From NCBI GenBank assembly GCA_027625915.1, contig JANTQA010000070.1, forward strand, positions 12,157,001 to 12,221,000: a stretch of DNA of 64,000 nt. The letters run 5' to 3'. The stretch is from Anaeramoeba flamelloides. Lineage: Eukaryota; Metamonada; Anaeramoebidae. Positions 46,516 through 57,643 of this stretch are shown here, piece after piece. The translations under genes were made by a program, and so were the position numbers. The notes under the pieces were generated by a model that had not been told where the DNA came from, searched no databases, and saw nothing but the letters and a program-made list of their open reading frames with translations. How positions within the stretch are numbered: position 1 is the stretch's first letter; each line of letters begins with the position of its first letter.

Positions 46516-48994
46516 TATTTTTCTTCTAATATCGAATCAAACCATTTAAATATTATCAATTCACTCTCACCAAAACTGGACCACATTGATTAAAAAATAG
46601 TTTATCCACAATTTTTTTTCGGACTGTAATAGATACTGAAAATAAGGAAAAAAGAGAAAAGTACTAAAAAATCAAAGATTTTGACCCCAACAAAATCCCA
46701 AAAGAAAGTACAAAAATGCTTCGGATATACAAGAAGATAATTTTTTTTTTTCAGATTAGTAGAGAATACCATTTCAATAATTTAACACAACAAACCATAA
46801 GAAAGGAGGGATCAACTTCAAATAATCTATACCTAATTATCTACCCATTTTATATAATATCAAAGTTTTATATTATTTATTTATTTTTGTTTCAAATCCA
46901 CATTTTTATCTCAATATTTATTTCCTATAAAATTCTATTTTTTTTTATTTCTATATTTTAATTTCTTTCATTTTTTATTTAATGTACTTCATTTTTTCTT
47001 CCAAAAGTAAATGGAATATAAAATTATTCTATTTATTATGGTTACCCACCATTACAATTAGAATACGCAAATTTAGTCACTTAATAATCCCCTTAGTCCA
47101 AGATTTATTATTATTATTATTATTATCTTTGAATCAAGTAGGTTCATTGTACCATTTTGTAAAAGATCGATTGTATAAAAAGCACTGAAAAATATTTTTT
47201 GAGTGCCTCGGATATTAAAATTTTTGAACCAAAATACCATCCGTTAATCTATTTGTGATAAGAAAGCAAAGTACTTCAAAGTTGAACTAAATTTTTTCAA
47301 TTTTTTGAACTTTTTTTGTTATGAATTTTTATTATATTTATTAAAATTAGGTTTTAGATTTAGAAATGTGTTTATTCGGATGAATAAAATTAATCAAAGA
47401 GTAAACCAAAAAAATAGATAAGAAAAGATATATGTTTGAAACCAATATTTCTTTTTTTTGATGACCAATAACGAAAGATCACTCTTTGATATAGATTTGT
47501 GGAAATGTTGAATAAAAAAAAAAAAAAAAAGTCAACCAAAGTTTATTTTCAAAGATTTTTTTTCTATAAATTCTTAATTTATATGAATACAACAAATTAT
47601 AACCTTGTATTTCTCTAGACCCGTTACTATTTATTATTATTTAACAAAACATTTTTTTATGAATTTGCTTTCAATATTCTTTTTTCAAATATTGTTATCA
47701 AACGAAGTGAAAAAAGGGATACTATTTCAAAAAGATAAAGTAAAGGGGTTGAATTCTTGGAATCAAAAAAAACAGTTACAAAATCTTCAACACAAAAGAA
47801 ATTGCAAATTTTCGAAAAAATTTCAATCTGATTCGGAATTTTTTTGAGTTTTTAATTTATTCCGAATTAAATAATTATAAAATCAAACATAACAACCAAT
47901 AAATCTTCATTTTTGAAGAAAAATTCCAAAAAAATCCAATTTTCTGAACCCAAACTAGAATTAAATGAACAAACGAAATGAAAATAGGATTTTAAAATTC
48001 ATTTTGGAAATTCTTTCAAAATAAGAATTAATTTATTTTTCAAAAATTTTATAAATAAAAATTATTTAAATGAATAATTAAAAATAAAACCACAAATAAA
48101 GAAGAAGTAATGTATCAAATTTCCAGATAATTTCAAAAAATAAATGATTTTTATATATTTTTTCAAGTACAATTTTTTCCTTTTTGAAATTCCCTTTTTT
48201 TTTAGATTTGTATAAAAATATATAATACTAGGATATAATCCACTCTAGTATTTATTAAAATATCATATATTTGGTTAAAGAAATGAAATGAAAAATTCAG
48301 TTGCACATAAATGGATGTACTCGAAATTTGAAAAATGTACTTTTACTCTTAATAATAAAACCAAAAACTTTTAAAATCGAGATATCATGTTTTAAATTGT
48401 GTTTGATTTTGAAAAAAAAATTCAAATTGTCATTTCACTTTACAACTCCCTTAAAACAATAATATTTTTTTCCATCTTCAATCAATTTATTTTTTAATAA
48501 ATCGATTTTTTGTTTTCTTAAACTTTGATCAGAAATCAAGGAAACAACAATTTGTCATCTCCAAAGTTTATAGTTTATAAAAATGGTCAAAGAAATAAAT
48601 TATAATTTTTTATTCACTCTTTTTCTTATAAGTTATCTTTTAGAAGGCTTTCTTGACCAAATTTTCCTTAATGTGTAAGTTGTCCTTTTAACTTTTAAAT
48701 CTCTGATCAAAAGACTGATCAAACGAACCACAAAATAGTTATCTGATTTCAAAATTCTAACATCATTATGAGATCAGTCAACAAAAGAGAACAAACACTG
48801 ATCTTTTATATTTCAGTTTAATTGGAAATAGTTTGTTTTGTAAAAAATTAGTTTCTTTTAAATTACTTTGTTTTGGGAAAATATTCAAAAATTATTTGGA
48901 TTTTTAGCAATTTCGAAAAAGCGAAAAGAAGAAAAAATTCATTTTTTAGTATTTATTTTTTTCACTAGATTCAAAAATTCTCGATTAAACAAAA

Positions 48995-51900
48995 ATGAGC
49001 GGTCAAAAAAAAGGATTTATGGTGGGAATAAAAAAAGGTAAATTTTTGCTCTTCTCTTTTTAACACACAAGAAACCTTCAAAAAAACAAAAAAAAAATTA
49101 CAAGTTTCTTTCAGAAAAACACACTTGTTTTTGATTCTTTTCAAGATTTTTATTTTGTGTTTTGTTTGGCATTTGCCTTTTTAAAAATTTTAACAAAAAA
49201 AAATTGAAAAAAAAAGTATTCACAAAGAAAGATAAAAGGGAGATTAGTCTTCCATATAATTTTAAGCATAACATCCATGTAGATTTCAATTCTGAAACTG
49301 GTTTTACTGTAAAATTTTCTTCAAACTTCTTTATCTTTCTCTTTTATATTTTATTTTTTTTTTTTATTTTTATGATTGAACCATTTTCTTTTTTTTGAAA
49401 ATTAACAACCAAAAATCGATGATCCGTTTTCTTTTTTTTAAAAAAAAAAAACAACAATAACAACAACAACAAATAACTAATTAGGGCTTACCTGAAGAAT
49501 GGGAACTGAGAATTAAAAAATCTGGTATTACTAAGGAGGAAGTCCTTGAAAACTCTGAAACCATGCTGGAGGTTTTAAAATTTCAAGATCAATCAACGAT
49601 CAAGGGGCAACAATTAACAGAGGAAGAAAAAAACCAATCACAAACAACCAACGTGAAAAGAACACTAAGTAATCTTTTTTTCGATTCAAAATTAAAATTA
49701 TAAAAAAAAAACAAAATAAACTTTCTTCGAAATTTTTGTTTTCCAATTCCAAACAAATAAGAATGTTTTTCTTTTTGTATTCACTTGGAAAGAAATAAGA
49801 TATATTAAACTTATTAATTTAATGTCTTCAAATTTCAGCAATGTTTAATTGTTTGAGGAGAGAAACAAAAAATTATTTTTTTCTTCAAAAAATAACCAAA
49901 TAAAATAACTTGCAACCAAAATTTTGAGACCAGATCTCCAACCAAATTCTTCATTAATAACATTAATAATTTTATTTTCGCTCACTCTAAACTTCTATTT
50001 TCCTTTTAACATTGTAGACGATTTGATTAGCCACGAAGATCCAAACAAAATCTTTAATGACCTTCAAAAAATCGGTGAAGGGTAATATTTTTATCATTTT
50101 ATTTTAGCAAAGAATAGAACTTGTTAAAATTTGAACTTCTTTACTTAACTTTTTATTTTCTTGAGACAGCTATTTAAAAAATCTGAGGACTTTTTTTTTT
50201 TTTTTATATTTTTGTCACAAATAGAAACTTTTTTCAAGTTTTCGATTTGAAAAAAATGTGGACTTTTTTTTAAAAAAGTGCTTTTCTTCCCACTCAAACC
50301 TCTATCCTACTTTCAAAGGTCCGACCCTCGCTTTATAAAAACAAAAAACTTTCAAAAAGTTTTAATTCTGAAAAAGTTTTCACTTTTTTAAAATATAAAA
50401 CTTCAATAACATTTTAATTCTGAGACTGTCTTTACTTTATTAAAATCAAAAACTTGAGAAGATTTTTAAAAAAGTCCTCAATTTTTTAAAATGGATGTAC
50501 ACGAAGTTTTATTCTGAATAAAGGTGTTTAACACTTATTACTTGTTAATTTCTCCTCTCCAAAAAAACAAAAACAACTATTTAGATCCACTGGACTTGTT
50601 TATAAAACCACACATATTAAAACAAGCAAAGTTGTCGCAGTAAAAGTTATGAGTAATATTGGTGAACAAAACATGAAAATGATCCAAAATGAAATTGCTA
50701 TGATGAGATCATGTAAACACAAAAATGTTGTTGAGTACGTTGGTTCATTTTTGGCTGGCGATAATCTTTGGGTAAATTCATTTTAATTATTATTATTACG
50801 GTTCTTGGTTTATCATTATTCATTTCTTTGTTATTAATTTTTTTTTTTTTTTCGTTTTATTGTGTTATGAAAGATAATTAGATATTTTTTTTCATTTCAT
50901 TTCCCAAAAATTAGAAAAAGAACTGAAAAAAGAATAAACATATTAATAAAAATAAATATATTAATAGAAATAAACATATTAAGAGAAATAAATATATTAA
51001 CAGGATAAACATATTAAGATAAATAAACATTTTAGGAATTAAAATAAAAATGTTTTTTTACAGAAATAGAATATAAATTAACAACAAATATTTTTGCGAA
51101 ATTAAAAGAAAATTTTTTGGTTTATAATTAAAATACATCATATTGATATAAATTAATTCAGTTGAAAAAATTGAGAAATCAAAAAAAAAAAAATAAAATA
51201 ATATAATTGTTTTTAAGAATTTATCAAGAGAGCATGTGATGGAAACAATTTCCAATCTGAAAACAAATTCTCCCCATAAATAATTAACTGACTCTGTGAA
51301 ATAGTTTATTCCTTCCAAAAAATTGAAAAAAAAAAAAAAAAAATAGCATGGTTATTGTTTAAAGAAAAATACATCTTTCCACTCATTTCTTTTTCAACGG
51401 AAATATAAATTATATTATTTAATACTGGAATTAAAAAAAATAAATTAACAAATTTAATAAAAAATTAAATCTGTATTCTTCATTATTTTAAAGAACGAAA
51501 TAAACTCAAATTCAAAATATTTAACAACAGTTATTTAATTTTTGATCAAAAAAAAAATCTTACTAAATAAATTCTATAAAAAATACCAAATTAGAACTTC
51601 TAAATAAACCCCATTCCAAAAATTTGGAACACACCCCAAAATCAAAAATAGGCAAAAAAAAACTCTCAATTTTTTATATTTTTCCAAACGTAATATAAAA
51701 ACGCATTGAAGTTACCCAGTATTAATGTTTTTATAAGTAGTCGTTTTCATCTAAATAAAAGAAAAAAAAATATAAAACAAAAAAATAAAAATTGGTGTAT
51801 CCTAAATAATGAAACGAGCTGAACAGAAAATGTATTGGTAAATTTGTTGAAATTTCACCAACAATTGTTGATCGATCAAATGATAAGATACCATCTACCA

Positions 51901-54900
51901 ATTGTATGTTATTTTCCAATTTAACAAACTCAACAGAAACCTTCTATCCACCATTGAAAAAAAAATTCCAGATCATGCGAAACAGATTACGTAACCGGAA
52001 AAAAGGAAATGAAAACAAAACAAAAAAAAACAAAAAAATGAAAAAAATAGTTTGTAAAATCAAAATTATTACCAAATTCAATGTAAAGTGTAGTATTGTT
52101 ATTCTTTTAACTGTTTAAACTGTGCCCAAAATTTTGGAACATAGTTTAATTAAAATGTTAAAAACAATTATTTATAAATTACAATACCCACAAAACAATT
52201 TATAAATAATTATTAATACTAACAAATCAAAATTAAAAAAATATTGTGTCCAAAATAAATAAAAGAGAACAACAAAAAAATGTATTAGTAAACCTGTTGA
52301 AATATCCACTGACAATTATTGATCCATCAAATGGTTAGATCCCATGAACTAATTTTATTTGGGATTTTCGATTTAAAGCAACTCCAATTTGGCCTAATAC
52401 CAACCATTTGAAAAAATTTCCCAGATCTAACGAAACTATTTACGAAATACAAAAAACTGAATGAAACAAAAAACAAAAAAAATGATAAGAATATTTCAAT
52501 ATTCAAAATTATTTCCAATTTTCAGGAAAGTGATGTATTGTTATTCTTTTAACAGTTTTAATTGTGTGGAAAATTTTGAATTTTAGTTTAGTAACACTAC
52601 TAATTTTTAATCACAACAAAATTCATTTTATTAAATAAAAATATCAAAATAAAATCTTGATCTTTTTAAAATTCAGATTTAAATTCACTGATTAAAAAAC
52701 TTAGCATCTTCTTCAATTATATTTGTTTCTTGTTGAATTAAATAAATCTTTACAATGTTCATAAAAAAAAAAAATATTTTAAAAATTAATAAATCTGACT
52801 TTTAACAAAAAGTAGTAAAAAAAAATAAATAAATATTTGGCTAAATTTAAATGATTAGAAATTGAAAAAATAAATCTCTAATGATTCTAATCACTCAAAA
52901 AAACATAAAAATAAAACAATTAATCTATTTAGTGGATAAAGAAAAGAAAAGAAAAAAAAACAACTCGTTGCTCTATCGATTTAATTAAACACAAAAAAAA
53001 AAAAAATTAAAAAAAAGAAAAATGATAATAGACTCATTTAACAGACAAAAATAAATAAATAAAAAAACACCTTTTTCATTTTCTTTGGAATTGCCCAGCC
53101 TATGAAAAGAATCGTAAAATCTGGATTTCTGAATTAAAAAAAAATTAATTTTCCTATTATTTTAAAAAATAATAATATTTTTAATATTATTAATAAACAA
53201 GATTCAATCTCTTTATTTGCCATAGTAAATAATAAAGCCATGTTTGAATCTTTTAAAAATTTTCTCAATAGAAATTTAGGAATTAGTGAAGAGCCTTCAA
53301 GTACCTAGTGTGCCTAGGGTTTTTTTTTTTGATTCTTGTTTTTGTTTTGAAAATCTATTGATTTTCTAATCAAAACAAAAATTAAAAAAAAACCTAACCG
53401 AGCTTTTCCAGAATTCAAAAGAATTAAGTAAAATCTTTGATTTTTCTATATTCTTTTGAATTCCAAAAAAGCTAAAGGCAGTTTTCTTGAGGTTTACTTT
53501 CTTATTTTTATCTGTTAAGTGTTCTAGGTTTTTTTGAGGTTTTCTATTTTATAAAAAAAACCTAGAACACTTAACAAATAAACAGAAAACTCAAGAAAAG
53601 CTAATGAGGATTTTTTGAAATTTGAGAAATAAAAAATAAAATCTATTAATTTTTTTTTTTAATTTTTTAAATTAAAAAAAACCTAACGAGAAGTGCTGTA
53701 GAGTTCCGTAGAGTGCCTAGGTTTTTTTTTAATTTTTGAAATGAATTGAAAATTAAATAAATTTTCAATACATTTCAAAAAGTAAAAAAAACCTAACGGG
53801 AGTTTTCCAGAATCCGAAAGAATAGAGTAAAATCTTAGATTTTACTCAATTTTTTTGAATTCTCAAAAACCTAACATCGGTTTTCTTTTAATTTCTGAAA
53901 TTAAAAAAAACCTAACGCAAATAAGAGGAATTGAAAAACTCCCCCATTAAATTACAATAAAAAAAATTTCTTTTTTATTGTTTAAAAATTAAAAAAAAAA
54001 AAAACATTGAAAATCAAAAAAAGAAAAAAACATTTTACTATTTAATCAAAGATAACTAAATTTAAAAAGGTTGCAAATAAAAGAGAAATAAAAATAATAT
54101 AGCTGTTTTAAAAAAGCGATTACTAAAATAATTAAAATTTCCACTTATATTGTTTGATTCACTTTTTTAAGCGGTTTGGAAGACACCTTTTAAAACTTTT
54201 AGAGTTCACTTTTTGAAAATAATTCTAATCTTTCATTTACATTTGAAATATTTGAAGAATTTGTGTATCAATGTTTCTTAAAAGTTTATATTTATTCATT
54301 TCTAAAAATTATCCTAACTTTTTAGAAAGTTTTTTTGATTCTTCAAATCAGTTAATTGTCGAATAAATAAACAATTGATAATACAAAAAAACTCAAAAAA
54401 TGAAAATTTTTTCCTTCTTTAAAAATAAGAAAAAAAAAAAAAACAACTAATGAAATTTTTAATAATCCTAATCAAATAATATTTTGAAATGAAAAACAAT
54501 CAAATAAAAAATGAATCACACTAAAAAGTATTTTAACCAAATAAAATTATTAAAAATGGAAAATAAAAAAAAAGATCACAAATAAAAAGTTTCCAAAATT
54601 AATCTATCTATTTGAAAATCTTAACCTCCAAGACTCAAATTAAAACGATGAATTTTATGAATAAATAACTCTCTAACAAAAAATATAATACAAACAATTA
54701 TTATTGATTTATATATAGATACATACATACATACATACATATATATATATATATATCTAGATTTAAAAAAAAAAAAAAAACCAATGATATTCAATAAATT
54801 ATTTTTTAGTAGAATAAAAAGCCCTGTTTTTAAACATTAACTTTTAAATTGTTATATATTTTAATTGTATACATTTTTCAAAATAATTGACCAAAGGTTG

Positions 54901-57643
54901 CAATGGAATATATGGATGGAGGAAATTTAACGGAAGTTATTTCTGTATGTAAAATGTCTGAACCACAAATTGCAGTTGTTTGCAAAGAAAATTTAAGAGC
55001 ATTAAATTATATCCATGGACTTAATCGAATCCATCGTGATATTAAATCTGATAATGTTCTATTAAATACAAATGGATCCGTAAAGCTTGCAGATTTTGGT
55101 TATTGTGCACAATTGACTGAAGAAGTAACAAAGAGAAACTCTGTTGTAGGTACACCTTATTGGATGGCACCTGAATTAATCAGAGGGCAAGATTATGGTG
55201 TAAAAGTTGATATTTGGAGTTTAGGAATTATGGCCATCGAAATGGCCGAAGGGGAACCCCCATATTTAGAATACCCTCCACTTAGAGTAATGATTATTTA
55301 ATTGTTTATATTTTTTTTGCCTTTTTTATAATAAATTTTTTTAAAATTCAAATTAGATTTTAACTTGAACCTCATCCCAAAAATTTTGATACACCCAAAT
55401 TCAAAATTAGGCAAAAAATTCTTATTTTTTTATATTTTCCCGCACTTATTGTTAAGAACTAAGAGTCGGACACTACGTCTGGAAGAGAGGGAATTTTGAA
55501 GTGACTAAATTTATGTCTCCTAATTCAAATAGTGTCCAAAATAGACACAGGCATTAGAAGACTTTTAAACTCAATTTAATTTTCTAAAATAAATAAAAGA
55601 GAGTATAAAGATTCTAAAAAAAAGAAAAATAAAAAGAGAGAAAGGGTGAAAAAAGAATGAAAGAAAAAAATGAAAGAAAAAAAAAAGAAGAACAAGTAAA
55701 AAATCAGTAGAAAAAAATAATTGATGTGAGAAATCTGAAACAATATAATACAAATGAATTTGTGTATATGAACGATTAGGGGATTATTTGGATTTGAGTT
55801 CCTTCTTTTATAATAGTGTGTTGAGTCATATTGAGCAAAAAGTATTCTATTGCAATATCATAGATTTTTTTAATGCTCATTTTTCACATTAATTCATCGG
55901 TATTCTGTTTGACAATGATATTATAATCAAAATTTTTGAGTTTTTTGAGGTCTTTTTTCCATTGCCTTCGGGCTTTCTCATATTTCTTACAGCCCCATAT
56001 AAAGTGCTCCACTTTATCAATTTTCTTTCTAAAACATGGGCATATCTTGGAATCTACTCCCTTTTACCATCTGTAGGTGTATCTATTTAATCCATTTGAA
56101 AATGATTTTAGTTTGAATAGCGTTGTTGATGATTTTTTTTTATATTTTGGAAAATTTTATAGTAAATCAGATTCAAGTTACGCAGTATTAATGTTTTTAA
56201 TATGAAATCTTTTTTATCCAAATAAAAAAAAAAAAAAACAAAACAATAAAAATCTAGAAAATGAAACAATAAAGGAACTAAAAATTGAATTGCTAAATTT
56301 GTTGAAATTTAACTAACAATTATTGATCGATCAAATGATTAAGGTACAATATAATAATTGTATGTGATTTTTCTATTGAAATGAATTCAATTTTAACTTA
56401 ATATAAATCATTCAAGAAAATATTTTATTAATCTCACGTAACAGATTCCGTAATTGGAAAAAAGGAAATGAAAGCAAAACAAAAAAAGACAAAAAATGAA
56501 ATAGTTTGTAAAATCAAAATTATTTTCCAAATTTTAATGAAACCTGTAGTATTGTTATTGTTTTCGCTCTTTTAGCTGTATCCAAAATTTTGGAATTTTA
56601 GTGAAGTTCTATTTCGCTATTATTAAAAATTTTTGAATCAATTTTCTCAAACAAAACTTTTTAAATAAAGTTAACTAAAATTTTATCAAAGATAATAAAA
56701 AATGATAACGGAGATATTTGAAATAAACCTTGAAGATTGAATGAAAAAATTTTACAGTAACTCTAATTTTTTTTCAAAACAATCTTTAAATTTATAAAAG
56801 ATCTTAATTTATTGTCTTGATAAGGAAGTGATATAATTTGGAAATTATTTGAACAAATTACACACCATCGCCCAAAAGTCGATCTTCGAATGAAAAGTTG
56901 TTATATAATCATAAATTTATAGTCTCCTCCTCACACCACTACTTTTCCTCACTGTTATTTTCCAATTACTAAATGAAAATTTGTTAGTTCAAGTTCCAAA
57001 ATTATTTTACTAAATATTGATTCGATAAACCCCAAAGATCTTGACAAAATCAATTGAGAAATGATATTTTTGAGAAATTTAATTAATCTTCCTTATTGAA
57101 TCATTTGTGATAAAATTTTCATTGGCAGTGTTTTATTTTAACATTATTATTTTTCAAATCTTTTATTTACCATAATTTTTTTATGGGGATTTCTTATTCG
57201 TTTCAAAGAAACAGGTGCAATCATACCACTACCAAATTTCAATTATAAATTTATTTCTTTTTTTTTTTTTTTTTTTTACTTTTTTTAGTTTTTTTACTTT
57301 TTTAATTTTTTTTTTTTAATAAAAATATGAAAATAAAGTCCAAATTTATTCAACTAATTAACGTAATTATTAATATTCATTATAAAATTTTGTTAATTTA
57401 TTTAATAAAAAATAGGCTTTATTTTTAATTGCAACACATGGACCACCAGAATTAAATGAACCAGAAAAATGGAGTGATGAATTCAAGGACTTTTTAGCAA
57501 AATGTTTAGATCAAAACCCTGATACTCGTGCCTCAGCTGATCAATTACTAAGGCATCCTTTCATTCGAAAAGCGTGTTCACTCCGTGGACTAGTTCCACT
57601 TGTTAAAAGAGCCCAATTGGCTCAAAATGAATATGAATATTAA
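48995..57643 (+). CDS. p21-activated kinase (PAK) with CRIB domain, 7 exons
   Basis: Exons 48995-49037, 49217-49308, 49485-49668, 50018-50081, 50585-50771, 54897-55286 and 57416-57643 give 395 residues. A CRIB motif [13 protein letters not shown] (24-36) followed by GLPEEW predicts binding of GTP-loaded Rac/Cdc42. The kinase domain begins near residue 118 (GEGSTG loop 126-131) and has K148, E164, HRDIKSDN (D238), DFG (D256) and GTPYWMAPE. It is complete and presumably active. The usual activation-loop Thr is replaced by Ser272 ([11 protein letters not shown]). All phases agree (1,0,1,2,0,0). Exon 2 could instead start at 49232, removing five residues. The protein is short for a PAK because almost nothing precedes the CRIB and the linker to the kinase is small. 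PAKs regulate actin and motility at the cell cortex. Confidence 0.93.
50082..50584 (+). other. 503-bp intron 4 of PAK gene
   Basis: GTAATA to TTAG. The stretch around 50220-50330, with AAAAAAGTGCTTTTCTTCC, resembles 20260-20330 in the PIGN intron, so it probably includes a small repeat fragment. The neighbouring 349-bp intron 3 (49669-50017) shows nothing recognisable. Confidence 0.7.
50930..51035 (+). repeat. roughly 21-bp tandem repeat
   Basis: Five to six degenerate units of the form AATAAACATATTAAGAGA, alternating ATAAACATATT and ATAAATATATT. Confidence 0.85.
51595..52140 (+). mobile_element. repeat D copy 3
   Basis: Opens with CCAAAAATTTGGAACACACC and closes with GTGCCCAAAATTTTGGAACA, whose complementarity gives short TIRs. 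Internal blocks include TGTTGATCGATCAAATGATA and AACAGATTACGTAACCGG. Its right end merges into copy 4. Confidence 0.7.
52130..52590 (+). mobile_element. repeat D copy 4, head-to-tail with copy 3
   Basis: Shares ATTTATAAATTACAATACCC, AATTATTGATCCATCAAATG and the end TGTGTGGAAAATTTTGAATT. The left terminus appears shared with or deleted against copy 3. Confidence 0.65.
53074..53331 (+). mobile_element. decayed LINE, 3' end of reverse-transcriptase ORF
   Basis: Translation gives [20 protein letters not shown], the C-terminal H/C motif of non-LTR retrotransposons. After one stop it continues [16 protein letters not shown] then [14 protein letters not shown], ending at a TAG at 53306. The 3' boundary AGTACCTAGTGTGCCTAGGG followed by T11 is like the one at the 39230 copy. 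Severely 5'-truncated. Confidence 0.75.
53310..53935. repeat. repeat K array with inverted CCTAGG/AACCTA units
   Basis: Multiple units of GTGCCTAGGTTTTTTTT and AAAAAAAACCTAACG in alternating orientation, with imperfect palindromes such as 53515-53575. Includes GTTCCGTAGAGTGCCTAGG near 53700. Related to 17885-18280 and 60190-60570. Some units look like LINE 3' termini. Confidence 0.55.
54719..54756 (+). repeat. CATA/TA microsatellite
   Basis: ATACATACATACATACATAC passes into a run of TA dinucleotides. Confidence 0.95.
55360..56612 (+). mobile_element. repeat D copy 5, interrupted by a LINE insertion
   Basis: The left part (55360-55438) and right part (56135-56612) together match copy 3 at 51595-52140, including ATCCCAAAAATTTTGATACA at the left and TCCAAAATTTTGGAATTTTA at the right. 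The intervening 55439-56134 is absent from all other copies. The junctions carry the same 14 bases, TTTTTTTATATTTT. Confidence 0.75.
55439..56134 (-). mobile_element. 5'-truncated LINE, about 696 bp
   Basis: On the minus strand the translation includes [10 protein letters not shown], a stop, then [29 protein letters not shown] and [10 protein letters not shown]. This is the C-terminal cysteine/histidine region of a non-LTR retrotransposon ORF2. It lies within repeat D copy 5, flanked by a 14-base duplication (55425-55438 and 56135-56148). At least one stop interrupts the frame, so it is a fossil. Confidence 0.75.

Larger units (their letters stand above)
42893..48994. other. 6.1-kb intergenic region, dense in foldback elements
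   Basis: Holds a tetranucleotide microsatellite (43089-43151), repeat D copy 2 (43150-43695), a TIR element (43704-44843) with a third related end at 45157-45178, and a large inverted repeat (45240-46515) with a nested repeat F. The stretch 46516-48994 is AT-rich with no recognisable feature; its open frames (46716-46961, 46982-47188, 47605-47847) have no family resemblance. Confidence 0.65.
50772..54896 (+). other. 4,125-bp intron 5 of PAK gene
   Basis: GTAAAT to CAAAG, phase 0, between DNLW and VAMEY. It contains a roughly 21-bp tandem repeat (50930-51035), two adjoining repeat D copies (51595-52590), a LINE 3' end (53074-53331), repeat K units (53310-53935) and a CATA/TA microsatellite (54719-54756). 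No missing exon: the kinase sequence is continuous across it. Confidence 0.85.
55287..57415 (+). other. 2,129-bp intron 6 of PAK gene
   Basis: GTAATG to ATAG, phase 0, between PPLR and ALFLI. Contains repeat D copy 5 split by a LINE fragment (55360-56612) and long poly-T tracts at 57258-57320. No additional coding is needed here. Confidence 0.85.

Noticed and set aside
46716-47188. Two adjacent plus-strand open frames rich in Ile, Phe and Leu
   Set aside because: No family motif, no plausible splice partners, and codon content expected from AT-rich non-coding sequence.
49162-49398. 78-residue open frame as an independent small gene
   Set aside because: Only its middle ([13 protein letters not shown] to ETGFT) is real; it is exon 2 of the PAK gene, and the rest is intron read-through.
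53310-53935. CRISPR-like or regulatory array in the repeated CCTAGG-poly-T units
   Set aside because: Units vary in length, spacing and orientation, and the genome is eukaryotic; they look like decayed retroposon ends and foldbacks.
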